From NCBI GenBank assembly GCA_009773755.1, contig WSZJ01000003.1, positions 1 to 51,968 of the forward strand: DNA of 51,968 nucleotides. Reading direction: 5' to 3'. The DNA comes from Planctomycetota bacterium (GTDB lineage Bacteria; Planctomycetota; MHYJ01; WSZJ01). The number at the start of each line of letters is the position of its first letter. Position 1 is the stretch's first letter. The notes under the pieces are model-generated. The model was not told the DNA's origin, ran no database searches, and saw nothing but the letters and a program-made list of their open reading frames with translations. Both the position numbers and the translations under genes were made by a program. Shown here piece by piece: positions 1 through 7,512 of the stretch.

Positions 1-883
1 ACCACGCCAGGAGAAACCCGGCCGCCGCCAGCAGCCCGACCAGCCATCCCGGAGCCTCGCGCAGCCAGCGGCCGCGCTTCAGCCCGTCCGCCACCTGCGC
101 CACCGCGCGCGCCTCCGGCAGCCGTTCTCCTTCGCCGGACCAGACGTCACGCGCCGAATCGTCCTGCGAGGCGATCCAGATGCCGCCACGCCACGAAGGA
201 AGCGACAGGTCGCGATCGAGGATGCGCCAGAGCGAGATACGCTGCTCGTCGCCGACGCGCCCGGTCAGCCAGTGGCGCACCGGCGCCGCGCCCGCAAGCT
301 CCCGCGGTGAGAGTCTGCCCAACAGCGTCTGCCTCCCTTCCCCATCGGCCATCGCCGAGCGCCGCCAGGTCCCGTCAGCGTCCGGCCTCAGGTCGAGCAG
401 CCCTTCCTCGAACGATCCCGCGGGAGGCCGTCCTTCCGCCGCGAAGAACGGCAGGATCGTCGCGGGCCCCTCCCGGAACGGGTCCTCGCGCCGACGCGAG
501 GGCACGACGACGCGCACTCCGGAATTCCCGCCTTCGCGCAGCGTGGCGGCCAGCGGTTCCCGCGCGCGCTCGTCCAGCACCACCACCGCCGCAATGGCTT
601 CCTCGCGCGCCCGTTCGAGAAGCGCCCGCCAGGTCGCCGCTTCAGCCGCCGGGTGCCCCTTTCCTGCCGACGCTGCGTCCACGAAAACGACCCAGGTCGC
701 CACGGTCGGGTCATTGGATTGGGAAGCGCGCCAGATCCGGTCGCCGAGCGGCTCCTCGAGAAATGCGAAGGCGCCGGTTCCCCACGCAAGCCCCGCCGCG
801 ATGCCCCACGCCGCCGCGAGCGTCGCGGCCTGCGAAGTCGGGAGAAAGCGCAGGATCCGGAACGCGGCGCGAAGGAGGCGCAT
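1..883 (-). CDS. CHASE2-like sensor protein, N-terminal part (cut by window edge)
   Basis: The reading frame opens at ATG 883, two bases after the response-regulator stop, and stays open to base 1, giving about 294 residues of a longer protein. A short basic N-terminus is followed by a hydrophobic segment at about residues 19-41, then roughly 230 residues of soluble, probably extracytoplasmic sequence with an alternating beta/alpha look (for example VATWVVFVDAAS and AIAAVVVLDERA), and a second hydrophobic stretch (WLVGLLAAAGFLLAW) at the cut end. A single N-terminal membrane helix, a large extracytoplasmic domain and a C-terminal helix cluster is the CHASE2 plan; those proteins continue into a histidine kinase, adenylate cyclase or Ser/Thr kinase output domain, which would lie outside the window. 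The adjoining response regulator fits a kinase. The family assignment is by architecture and is tentative. Confidence 0.55.
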   Translation of the reverse strand, partial: MRLLRAAFRILRFLPTSQAATLAAAWGIAAGLAWGTGAFAFLEEPLGDRIWRASQSNDPTVATWVVFVDAASAGKGHPAAEAATWRALLERAREEAIAAVVVLDERAREPLAATLREGGNSGVRVVVPSRRREDPFREGPATILPFFAAEGRPPAGSFEEGLLDLRPDADGTWRRSAMADGEGRQTLLGRLSPRELAGAAPVRHWLTGRVGDEQRISLWRILDRDLSLPSWRGGIWIASQDDSARDVWSGEGERLPEARAVAQVADGLKRGRWLREAPGWLVGLLAAAGFLLAW

Positions 884-886
884 GGG

Positions 887-1348
887 TTATCCGGCGCCGC
901 CGGGGCGTCCGAAGACGTCGCTCGAGTCGGTGCGTTCCGGGGGAGGGATCATCGACTGGCCGAGGACCGATTCGATCGTGAGGACGAGTTCCTTGATCCC
1001 GAAAGGCTTGACGAGGAATGCGGCGGCGCCGAGGGAAAAAGCCATTTCCTTGTCCTTCTGGCTGTCGCGCGCAGATCCGATGATGACGGGGATCGACGCG
1101 AGATCCTGCGAGGACTTGACGGCGCGGAGAACCTGGAAGCCGTCCATGCCGGGCATGAGGAGATCGAGGACGACGACGCGAGGCATGGCTTTGCGGATCT
1201 TCCGAAGCGCGTCGAAGGGGTCGCCGATCGCTTCGACCTTCCAGCCGCGGCGCTCGAGGCCGCGCTTGACGACGCCGAGGAGATTGACCTCGTCGTCGAC
1301 GTAGCAGACGAGGTGTTCGGGCGGAGCATTTTGAGGCACGTCGGACAA
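887..1348 (-). CDS. Single-domain (CheY-like) response regulator
   Basis: A receiver domain of 153 residues that accepts a phosphoryl group from a histidine kinase. It shows the acidic pair in VCYVDDEV, the phosphoacceptor aspartate in VVVLDLLMPGMDG, the signalling-position residue in IIGSARD, and the lysine in FLVKPFG. There is no output domain; only about 20 residues (PPPERTDSSDVF...) follow the last helix. I place the start at TTG 1348 because GGAG lies about eight bases upstream and the receiver fold begins right after it; the open frame continues further upstream only by reading through the TPR gene in another frame. It lies directly upstream of the CHASE2-like gene and probably works with it or another kinase. 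The IIGSAR replacement of the usual T/S-A motif still has a serine. Confidence 0.9.
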   Translation of the reverse strand: MSDVPQNAPPEHLVCYVDDEVNLLGVVKRGLERRGWKVEAIGDPFDALRKIRKAMPRVVVLDLLMPGMDGFQVLRAVKSSQDLASIPVIIGSARDSQKDKEMAFSLGAAAFLVKPFGIKELVLTIESVLGQSMIPPPERTDSSDVFGRPGGAG

Positions 1349-1450
1349 GGAATGTTCTCCGGGGAAGAAAAGATTGAAGATCCGCCGGAGTGCGATGGCG
1401 CGGTGCGAGACCGGCGGCGGGTCAATGGAATGCCGTAACCCGTGGCGAGG

Positions 1451-1479
1451 ATTGTACTTTGCGGCAGGGGTGTACGCCA
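1451..1479 (-). promoter_or_regulatory. Possible promoter for the response regulator
   Basis: On the minus strand TACAAT (1451-1456) is a good -10 hexamer about 100 bases before the response-regulator start, but the -35 position (TGGCGT) is a poor match. The 140-base gap between the TPR gene and the response regulator holds nothing else I recognise. Confidence 0.25.
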
Positions 1480-1488
1480 GCGCCGTCG

Positions 1489-2181
1489 CTAGCCGAACGC
1501 CGGCCCCACATTCGGGTCGTCCCGCTCCAGCCGCTCCAGCTTCGCGCGGACTTCCCCGTCGCGCTCGTCCGGCGGCCCTTCCAGGTAGGTGTTGTAGGCG
1601 AGCCGCGCGCCGACCGCGTCGCCCATCGCCACCAGCGCGTCGCCGAGATCGCACCACGCCTGCTGCGCGTGGACACCCCTCGGGCGCACTTCGAGATACT
1701 TTTCGAGCCCGGTCTTCGCCGTCGCCAGGTCGTTCCGCTTCGCCGCCGCCTGCGCCAGGTCCCACGCAACGTCCGCATTCTGCGGGTCCAGCGATGCCGC
1801 CTCGCCCAGTTCCTGCTGGGCCGCGTCGAGCATTCCCACATCGAAGAGCGTGATTCCCAGGTTGTGGCGGTAGAGCGCGCTTCCCGGCTCGATCTTCGCT
1901 GCCGCGCGGTAGGCGGTCAGCGCTTCCTCCAGGTTTCCCATGGCGCGATGAATATTCCCCAGAGCGTTGTGCCCCTTGGCATAGCCCGCGTTGATGCCCG
2001 TCGCAAGGCGCGCTGCGCCCAGGGCGGCATCGAGATCGCCGACACGCTCGAGGGTCAGGGCAAGATAAACCGCAGCCCTGAACTGCTGGGGATCCTCCTC
2101 GAGCGCCTTGCGGAAAATCGCCGCAGCCTCCTTGTCCTGGCGCTTCTTGTACGCGGCGACGCCGTCTTCGTAGTTGCTCAC
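1489..2181 (-). CDS. Tetratricopeptide-repeat protein
   Basis: A 230-residue protein that is almost entirely TPR helices: about six units can be traced from residue 4 (YEDGVAAYKKRQ) to residue 200, with the usual W/L-G-Y-A-F-A-P pattern, for example HNALGNIHRAMGNLEEALTA and HNLGITLFDVGMLDAAQQEL. No signal peptide or membrane segment is visible, so it is probably a cytoplasmic scaffold. TPR proteins mediate protein contacts; the partner cannot be named from sequence. It lies between the UbiB-type kinase gene (246 bases upstream, with a hexamer hairpin in the gap) and the response regulator on the same strand. Confidence 0.85.
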   Translation of the reverse strand: MSNYEDGVAAYKKRQDKEAAAIFRKALEEDPQQFRAAVYLALTLERVGDLDAALGAARLATGINAGYAKGHNALGNIHRAMGNLEEALTAYRAAAKIEPGSALYRHNLGITLFDVGMLDAAQQELGEAASLDPQNADVAWDLAQAAAKRNDLATAKTGLEKYLEVRPRGVHAQQAWCDLGDALVAMGDAVGARLAYNTYLEGPPDERDGEVRAKLERLERDDPNVGPAFG

Positions 2182-2320
2182 GCGTGGATCCCGGGAAAGG
2201 AGCTTATTGTTTGTATTTCGTCAGGGGGGTGCCGCGAGCTAAAGAGGATTACGCGGGGGGGAGGAAATGCCAACGGGAGTGAATGGGAGAAGGGGTGGGT
2301 TGAAGCGGGTGGACGAGTAA

Positions 2321-2417
2321 GGCAAATCCCAACTCCAACTCCAACCCCAACTCCAAGTACGGACGCCGAGGTGGCAGGATTTGGAGTTGGGGTTGGAGTT
2401 GGGGTTGGGATTTGTCC
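2321..2417. repeat. GGRGTT-hexamer hairpin repeat, copy 1
   Basis: Left arm 2321-2356 and right arm 2381-2417 are near-perfect inverted copies (two mismatches over 36 bases) around a 24-base loop. Each arm is itself a tandem of the hexamer AACYCC / GGRGTT flanked by CAAATCCC / GGGATTTG. It lies ten bases past the stop of the UbiB-type kinase gene and is the first of three such elements. In the transcript of that gene the C-rich arm comes first and the G-rich arm second. Confidence 0.9.
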
Positions 2418-2427
2418 TTCGCATTTC

Positions 2428-4134
2428 CTATCCCCCGCCACTCCTCCACATCGCCGCAAACAGCGTCAACCCCAAGAATCCCGAAATCATGTACCCCAGC
2501 CCTCCGGCCATCTGCGACATCGCCACCCCGTGCCACGTGGGCCCTACCGGAATAATCAGCAGCATCGAACTTCCGATCAGCACCCCCGCCATCACAAGCC
2601 CCGTCGCAACACGGTTGGAAGAGCGATTCCCGTCCCTCACCAGACGCTCCTGGTCCCTCAGGTGCGCCGCCACTTCGAACTCACCTTTGCGCAGTTGCGT
2701 GAGGATCCGGCTGGCTTCGCCGGGAAGAGTCCGCAGAAGCGCGCCATATTCCTCGAGCGCGCGGCGGACTTCTCTTCCGACCACCTTGAAGCGGGCGAGA
2801 CGCTCGAAGTAGGTTTTGACGATGAAAGGGCGGATTTCGGCGATGAGGTCGAGAGAGGGGTCGAGCTGGCGGGCGATTCCCTCCGCGGTGGCGAGCGCCT
2901 TGCCCAGCAGGTGCACGTCGGGGGGGACGCGGATCTGGTGGCGCGCCAGCGTTTCGTAGAGCTCGGCGAAGAACTTCCCCATGTCGACTCGCCCGAGCGG
3001 GATTTCGGCGTAGCGCTCGATGAGGTCCTGCGCGTCGAGCCTCAGGCGCCGCATGTCGACCTCGTCGCCGAGGATCCCCATATGGCGAAAGGTGCGCACG
3101 ACTTTCTCGGCGTCTTTGCCCACCACGCCGGCCATGAAACCAAGCAACTCGTCGAGCCGCTCTTCGTCCAGCGCGCCGACCAGGCCGTAATCGACGAGGC
3201 AGAGCTTGTCGCCGGGCAGCACGAAGAAATTCCCCGGGTGCGGATCGCCGTGAAAAAACCCGTGTTTAAAGATCTGCATCAGGACGTAGTTGACGCCGCT
3301 GCGCGCCAGCTTCGGCAGGTCGTGGCCTTCCTTCCGCAGCGAGTCGAGATTCGTGATCTTGATCCCCTCGACAAACTCGACGGTCAGCAGCTTCTTGGTG
3401 CAGAGCTCGGGGTGCACCTGCGGCACCACGTACCTCTCGTCCCCCCCGAAATTCCGCGCGAATTTCTGGATGTTGAACGCCTCTCGCGTGAAATCGATCT
3501 CGCGCGTAATCGACCGCGCGAACTCCGCAACGACAGCCTTCGGGTGGTAGGGCCGCGACTCCGGCAGGTTCTCTTCGAGCAGCTGCGCCAGCTTTCCCAT
3601 GATGTCGACGTCCGTCCTGATCATCCGCTCGAGCCCCGGACGCCGCACTTTCAGGACGACCTTGTGACCGGATTTCAACGTCGCCCGGTGCACCTGCGCG
3701 ATTGACCCCGCGGCCAGCGGTTCCCGCTCGAAGTCCGCGAAGACGTCCCCGACCTTCTGCTTCAATTCCGCCTCGATCTCTGCGACCGCCGCTTCCGCCC
3801 CGAACGGAGGCACCCGGTCCTCAAGCCGCCGCAGCTCAGTTACGAGCGACAGGGGCACCAGATCGGGCCGCGTCGCCATGATCTGCCCCAGCTTCACGAA
3901 CGTCGGCCCCATCTCCTCCATCGCCATCCGGATCCGCTCTTCCGTCGTGTGCCCTTCGTCGGGGCGGTAGCGATTGAAGGTGATGATCTTGAGAAAAGTA
4001 TGCGAAGCGCCCTCGAGGCCGAGGCGGGCGAGAACGTCGGCGAACCCGTGGCGCGTGAGGACTCCGAGAATGTGGCGGCCGCGGCCGAGGTTGCGGAGGG
4101 TCTGGGGGAGGCGGGTGAGGGAACCTAGGTCCAT
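2428..4134 (-). CDS. ubiB: ABC1/UbiB-family atypical kinase
   Basis: A 568-residue member of the ABC1 (AarF/UbiB/COQ8) family, membrane-associated atypical kinases or ATPases needed for ubiquinone biosynthesis or other lipid functions. All hallmarks are visible: the KxGQ motif FVKLGQ (81-84), the Ala-rich loop PLAAGSIAQVH (139-149) in place of the P-loop, the nucleotide-binding lysine in VVLKV (162), the ExD motif REIDFTREA, the catalytic-loop equivalent HGFFHGDPHPGN, and DYG in place of DFG. Two hydrophobic segments at the extreme C-terminus form a membrane hairpin as in bacterial UbiB. It follows the phasin-like gene on the same strand after a 99-base gap holding repeat copy 2, and is followed by repeat copy 1. 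No other quinone gene is in the window, so its pathway is not shown by context. Confidence 0.93.
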   Translation of the reverse strand: MDLGSLTRLPQTLRNLGRGRHILGVLTRHGFADVLARLGLEGASHTFLKIITFNRYRPDEGHTTEERIRMAMEEMGPTFVKLGQIMATRPDLVPLSLVTELRRLEDRVPPFGAEAAVAEIEAELKQKVGDVFADFEREPLAAGSIAQVHRATLKSGHKVVLKVRRPGLERMIRTDVDIMGKLAQLLEENLPESRPYHPKAVVAEFARSITREIDFTREAFNIQKFARNFGGDERYVVPQVHPELCTKKLLTVEFVEGIKITNLDSLRKEGHDLPKLARSGVNYVLMQIFKHGFFHGDPHPGNFFVLPGDKLCLVDYGLVGALDEERLDELLGFMAGVVGKDAEKVVRTFRHMGILGDEVDMRRLRLDAQDLIERYAEIPLGRVDMGKFFAELYETLARHQIRVPPDVHLLGKALATAEGIARQLDPSLDLIAEIRPFIVKTYFERLARFKVVGREVRRALEEYGALLRTLPGEASRILTQLRKGEFEVAAHLRDQERLVRDGNRSSNRVATGLVMAGVLIGSSMLLIIPVGPTWHGVAMSQMAGGLGYMISGFLGLTLFAAMWRSGGG

Positions 4135-4186
4135 GGCGGAGGGCTATTGGTACAGACGGGGGCAGGGGGTGCAAGGGCAAAGGAAA

Positions 4187-4284
4187 GGCAAATCCCAAAT
4201 CCCAACTCCAACTCCAACCCCAAAACGACCCGGCTAGGGGTGCTGTATTGGAGTTGGGGTTGGAGTTGGGATTTGGGATTTGTC
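4187..4284. repeat. GGRGTT-hexamer hairpin repeat, copy 2
   Basis: Left arm 4187-4223 and right arm 4248-4284 pair over 37 bases with only transition-type mismatches; the loop is 24 bases. The arms have the same AACYCC / GGRGTT hexamers and end in two AAATCCC units. The right arm and part of the loop are inside the 3' end of the phasin-like gene, whose stop codon (4234-4236) lies in the loop. Confidence 0.9.
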
Positions 4285-4560
4285 GTTCATCGGCCGCCGC
4301 GCACTCTCGGCCTCCAGTTCGCGCACTCTCGCGCTCAGAATCTCTACCTGCTTCGCCAGGGCCTCAAGCTCGCTCCTCCTGCACAATCCCGCCCTCTCGA
4401 ACACCTTTCCAAATGCCCCCTCCGCCTCTTCCCTCGCCTTCTTCGTCGCCGCCACCGCATCCTCGACCAGCTTCCTTGCCTCCGGCCCTCCCTGCGCGCC
4501 GAGCCGCCGGAGGTCCTCTTCGCTCGTGAATATCAGGTCCATGAGATCGGAGAGGTCCAT
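4234..4560 (-). CDS. Small coiled-coil protein, phasin-like
   Basis: A 108-residue, mostly helical protein. After a short N-terminus (MDLSDLMDLIFTSEEDLR) there is an Ala/Lys/Glu-rich helix with VAATKKAREEAEG and a heptad stretch LEALAKQVEILSARVRELE, typical of phasin or polyhydroxyalkanoate-associated coiled coils. Genes of this kind are often next to ABC1-kinase genes, as here. The start ATG 4560 abuts the stop of the EIIA-CBS gene (TAGATG), so translation is probably coupled. The last 17 or so residues (NDKSQIPTPTPTPIQHP) are encoded by the right arm and loop of repeat copy 2, so the original C-terminus probably ended near ESARRPMND and the repeat has supplied a new tail and stop. Function is inferred only from helix pattern and neighbours. 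Confidence 0.6.
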   Translation of the reverse strand: MDLSDLMDLIFTSEEDLRRLGAQGGPEARKLVEDAVAATKKAREEAEGAFGKVFERAGLCRRSELEALAKQVEILSARVRELEAESARRPMNDKSQIPTPTPTPIQHP

Positions 4561-5475
4561 CTACGTCATCCTCGTCACGATCGCGCGCCGCACGACATCG
4601 CTCATCTTCAGCACGCCGACCGGCTTCCCCTGCTTCAGCACGATCGCCGCGTTCCGGCCCAGCCGCGACAGCGTCATCGTCGCTTCCAGAAGGCTTGTTT
4701 CCTCCTGAAGCGCGGGAACGCCGGGGTCGATGCAGTTGACGACGGCGAGGTCGCCGTGGTGTTTGAGGAAGTCCTCGAAGGGCGCCTGGGTGGAGAGAAC
4801 GGCGGGCGAGCCTGCGTACGAGAGGTAAGTGTGGATGCCCTTGCGGACGACGGCGCGGGGCGTCAGGCCGCCGACGAAATTTCCCGCTTCGTCGACGACG
4901 GGGACGACATCCGCGCCGCTCGCGACGAGCACGTCGAGCCCCTCCTTGAGCGTCGCCTTTGCGCGGATGGTCCCGGGGTGCGGACCCATGATGTCGCGCA
5001 CGAAGGTCGCTTCGCGCACCCGCACGCCCGTGCCGTCGATGTACTCCCATATTTCCTCGGCAGAGGTCGCGGTGGCGACTTCTTCGACGTGATTCAGGTT
5101 CTTGAAGAGCGTGGAGAAGGCCGCGAGGGTCTGGAGGTACGTGGCGGAGTGCGACTTGGGGATGACGAAGAGGACGACGACTTTGGCGAGGCCGTCAGGG
5201 CCGGGGCTGAAGGCCACGCCCTTCGGGTGGGTGCCGAGGACGACCCAGACGCGGCCGACGCGATCCGTGCGGGCGTGGGGAAAGGCGACGCCGTGGCCCA
5301 TCGTGAAGCCGCCGAACTTCTCGCGGGCGGAGACGGCGGCCATCACGTCGGCCTCAATGTCCTGCTGCGCGACGGCGGAGAGACGCTTCACCATCTCGCG
5401 GAGGGCGGGCTCCTTCTCGGGGGAGGCGAGAGGGCAGGCGATGAGCTTGGGGGAGAGGAGGGAACTCAGGCGCAT
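4561..5475 (-). CDS. PTS EIIA (PtsN-type) domain fused to CBS pair
   Basis: A 304-residue fusion. Residues 1-145 are a fructose/nitrogen-type EIIA domain, with the phosphorylated histidine in GVAFPHAR (His67) and the following strand VWVVLGTHPKGVAF. Residues 155-304 form two CBS motifs (VRDIMGPHPGTIRAKATLKE, then PVGVLKMSDVV near the end), which usually bind adenine nucleotides. No EIIB or EIIC transporter is next to it, so a regulatory role like PtsN, read out through nucleotide binding, is more likely than sugar uptake. I chose ATG 5475 because the EIIA fold begins there; the longer open frame runs through repeat copy 3. It is followed without a gap by the phasin-like gene. Confidence 0.88.
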   Translation of the reverse strand: MRLSSLLSPKLIACPLASPEKEPALREMVKRLSAVAQQDIEADVMAAVSAREKFGGFTMGHGVAFPHARTDRVGRVWVVLGTHPKGVAFSPGPDGLAKVVVLFVIPKSHSATYLQTLAAFSTLFKNLNHVEEVATATSAEEIWEYIDGTGVRVREATFVRDIMGPHPGTIRAKATLKEGLDVLVASGADVVPVVDEAGNFVGGLTPRAVVRKGIHTYLSYAGSPAVLSTQAPFEDFLKHHGDLAVVNCIDPGVPALQEETSLLEATMTLSRLGRNAAIVLKQGKPVGVLKMSDVVRRAIVTRMT

Positions 5476-5527
5476 GGAAGCAGGGTAATCGTGAGAGGTC
5501 GGCGGGGAAGGAAAAGAAAAAGGGCCA

Positions 5528-5625
5528 GGACAACTCCAAATTCCAACTCCAACCCCAACTCCAATTCCCGGATTCGCCCGGGACAAGATTGGGATTTGGG
5601 GTTGGAGTTGGAGTTGGGGTTAGTC
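5528..5625. repeat. GGRGTT-hexamer hairpin repeat, copy 3
   Basis: Left arm 5528-5568 and right arm 5588-5625 are imperfect inverted copies made of the same AACYCC / GGRGTT hexamers, with a short extra palindrome (TCCCGG ... CCGGGA) near the centre. It begins 19 bases past the stop of the ABC permease gene, between that gene and the EIIA-CBS gene on the same strand. Confidence 0.85.
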
Positions 5626-5644
5626 GTGGCCGTTTTCCGTTCAA

Positions 5645-6514
5645 CTAGGTGAGGATGTCCCTCTTCACGAATATGGCGTACGCCGCCCCCAGGAACACCA
5701 CCCCGCTCAACAGCGGCACCACCCACGTCCTCCGGATCTCCTCTTCCTCCCACTTCCGGTCCGAATACGCCTCCGCCCGGTGCTTTGCAATGGTCATCCC
5801 GTACTCGAGCGAGTGGCTGAAGACGTATTTCCCCGCCTGCCGGTCGACGCTGGCGAAGCCGTAAAGCGCGATCGCCAGGAACATCGCGAGACCGACTGCG
5901 GCGCCGGTGTTGTCGAAAATCGAGCTGATCAAGAGGCCGAAAAAGCCCGAGGCCAGCAGGGGAAGGATCGAGAGCGCCATCGCGAGACGGAAATCCGCGG
6001 CGAGTACGTCCTTCGAAAGATTCGGGTCGGAGACGATTTCCTCGCCCATGAGCGTGTAGCGTCCTTCGTTGAGAGGGGACACGTAGTTCCCGTCGCGCCA
6101 GAAGCCGTGAACCACGTGCAGCATCACGTAGCTGAGGAGAGCGGTAGCGATGAAGAGAGCGATGACGACAATCGCCACGACGAGCGCCTTCGAAATAAAA
6201 ACATCGGTGCGCGTCACTGGCCTCACGAGGATCATCCGGTACGTCCCCTGGCTCGCTTCCCCCGACAGCGACAGGCTCGCGATCACCACCGCGAAGCCGC
6301 TGACAAGCCTCAACGCCCACAGGCACGACGTCACCAGGTACTCGAATCCGTCCCGCAGCCGGGGGTCAGCCACGACTTCACTCTTCACATCCATCCCCCG
6401 CATGATCACCAGCAGGATCGCCCCGACGATCGGGAAGAGGACGACGTAGGGCAGCTTCTGGCGGAACAGTTTCGCGAGCTCGAAGCGAGTCAGCCGGCCG
6501 ACGCGCGACATCAT
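5645..6514 (-). CDS. ABC-2 type transporter permease
   Basis: A 289-residue integral membrane protein with about six helices: residues 18-38 (YVVLFPIVGAILLVIM), a pair around 70-90 and 110-140 (LVVAIVVIALFIATALLSYV), then further segments around 185-230 and a last one (VVPLLSGVVFLGAAYAIFV) before a short charged tail. The GTYRMILVRPVTR stretch after the second helix is the typical ABC-2 coupling region. ATG 6514 overlaps the ATPase stop (ATGA), so the two are translationally coupled and form one exporter. Substrate is unknown; this CcmA/NatA-type architecture exports lipids, antibiotics or ions. Confidence 0.9.
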   Translation of the reverse strand: MMSRVGRLTRFELAKLFRQKLPYVVLFPIVGAILLVIMRGMDVKSEVVADPRLRDGFEYLVTSCLWALRLVSGFAVVIASLSLSGEASQGTYRMILVRPVTRTDVFISKALVVAIVVIALFIATALLSYVMLHVVHGFWRDGNYVSPLNEGRYTLMGEEIVSDPNLSKDVLAADFRLAMALSILPLLASGFFGLLISSIFDNTGAAVGLAMFLAIALYGFASVDRQAGKYVFSHSLEYGMTIAKHRAEAYSDRKWEEEEIRRTWVVPLLSGVVFLGAAYAIFVKRDILT

Positions 6515-7470
6515 GCGGTCCCCCCGCGGCCGGTTTCGGCCATGAAGTAATCCTCGAGCGTCGCGCGCCCGGGCGTCAGCTCCCAGATTTCGCACCCCGC
6601 GGCGTGCAGCGCCGCGGCGATGTCGGGCAGCGCTTCCGGCCCGCACTTGAGCTTGAACGCTCCGTCCTGCACGCCGACGACCTCCACGCGACGGAGGGCG
6701 AAGACTTTCTTCGCTTCCTCGGCAGGCTCCGCCCGTACGCGGGCGAGCGCCTTGGCGCGCTCGAGCAGTTTTTTCACGTCGTCCTGCACGCGCAGTTTTC
6801 CATGGTGGACGATGGCGACGCGGTTGCAGGTGAGCTCGATTTCGTGGAGCAGGTGGGAGGAGATAAGGAAGGTGACGCCGTTGTCGCGGTTGAGGCGCTG
6901 GATGAGGTGGCGGATGTCGAGGATTCCCTGGGGATCGAGGCCATTGGTCGGCTCGTCGAGGATGATGAGCTCGGGTCTGGTCAGCAGGGCCTGGGCGAGC
7001 CCGAGGCGCTGGCGCATTCCCTGCGAGTAGCCGCGCACCTTGTCGTCCCCGCGCGTCTCGAGGCCGACGAGCGCGAGGCATTCATCGACCCGGGCGCGGT
7101 CGGCGCCGCCGGAGAGGCCGTAGAGCAGCTCGAGGTTTTTCCTGCCCGTCAGGTACGGGTAGAACTGCGGAATCTCCACCATCGCGCCGATCCGGTTCAG
7201 GACCGCGAGCGAATTCTCGCGGACGTCTTCACCAAACGCCACGACGCGCCCCGCCGTCGGCGCGATCAGCCTGACGACCATGCGGATCGTCGTCGTCTTC
7301 CCCGCGCCATTCAAGCCCAACAGCCCGTAGATGTCCCCGCGCCGCACCTCGAGATTGAGGTCGTCCACCGCGGTGAGCGTCCCGAAGCGCTTTGAGAGAC
7401 CCTCCGTGCGAAGCACAACTTCTGCGAGGGAGGCGCCCGGAGCGACGGGCTGAAGGGTCGCGGAGTCCAT
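6511..7470 (-). CDS. ABC transporter ATP-binding protein (export type)
   Basis: A 319-residue ATPase. Walker A GLNGAGKTT, Q-loop region around GAMVEIPQFYPYLTG, signature YSQGMRQRL (a YSxGM variant typical of the NatA/CcmA class), Walker B LIILDEPTNGLDP and the H-loop ISSHLLHE are all present. The roughly 85 residues after the H-loop form the accessory C-terminal domain found in ABC-2 exporters. ATG 7470 is preferred; an upstream TTG (7512) directly after the BtpA-like gene would add 14 Pro-rich residues of no known domain. The downstream permease overlaps by four bases. Confidence 0.92.
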   Translation of the reverse strand: MDSATLQPVAPGASLAEVVLRTEGLSKRFGTLTAVDDLNLEVRRGDIYGLLGLNGAGKTTTIRMVVRLIAPTAGRVVAFGEDVRENSLAVLNRIGAMVEIPQFYPYLTGRKNLELLYGLSGGADRARVDECLALVGLETRGDDKVRGYSQGMRQRLGLAQALLTRPELIILDEPTNGLDPQGILDIRHLIQRLNRDNGVTFLISSHLLHEIELTCNRVAIVHHGKLRVQDDVKKLLERAKALARVRAEPAEEAKKVFALRRVEVVGVQDGAFKLKCGPEALPDIAAALHAAGCEIWELTPGRATLEDYFMAETGRGGTA

Positions 7471-7512
7471 GGACGGCAGTTTGGAGCCGGGAGTCGGGGG
7501 AGGCAACAGCAA

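Noticed and set aside
2381-2417. Telomere-like end repeat
   Set aside because: TTGGGG-like units occur at three internal sites as inverted arms among normal genes, so they do not mark a chromosome end.
1390-3705. Open frame of 771 codons on the plus strand across the TPR, repeat and kinase-gene region
   Set aside because: It is antisense to the TPR protein and UbiB-type kinase genes, is rich in Arg/Pro/Gln without any domain, and runs through a simple repeat.
2321-5625. CRISPR array
   Set aside because: The repeats are hexamer tandems in hairpins, more than 1 kb apart, with genes between them and no spacers of constant length.
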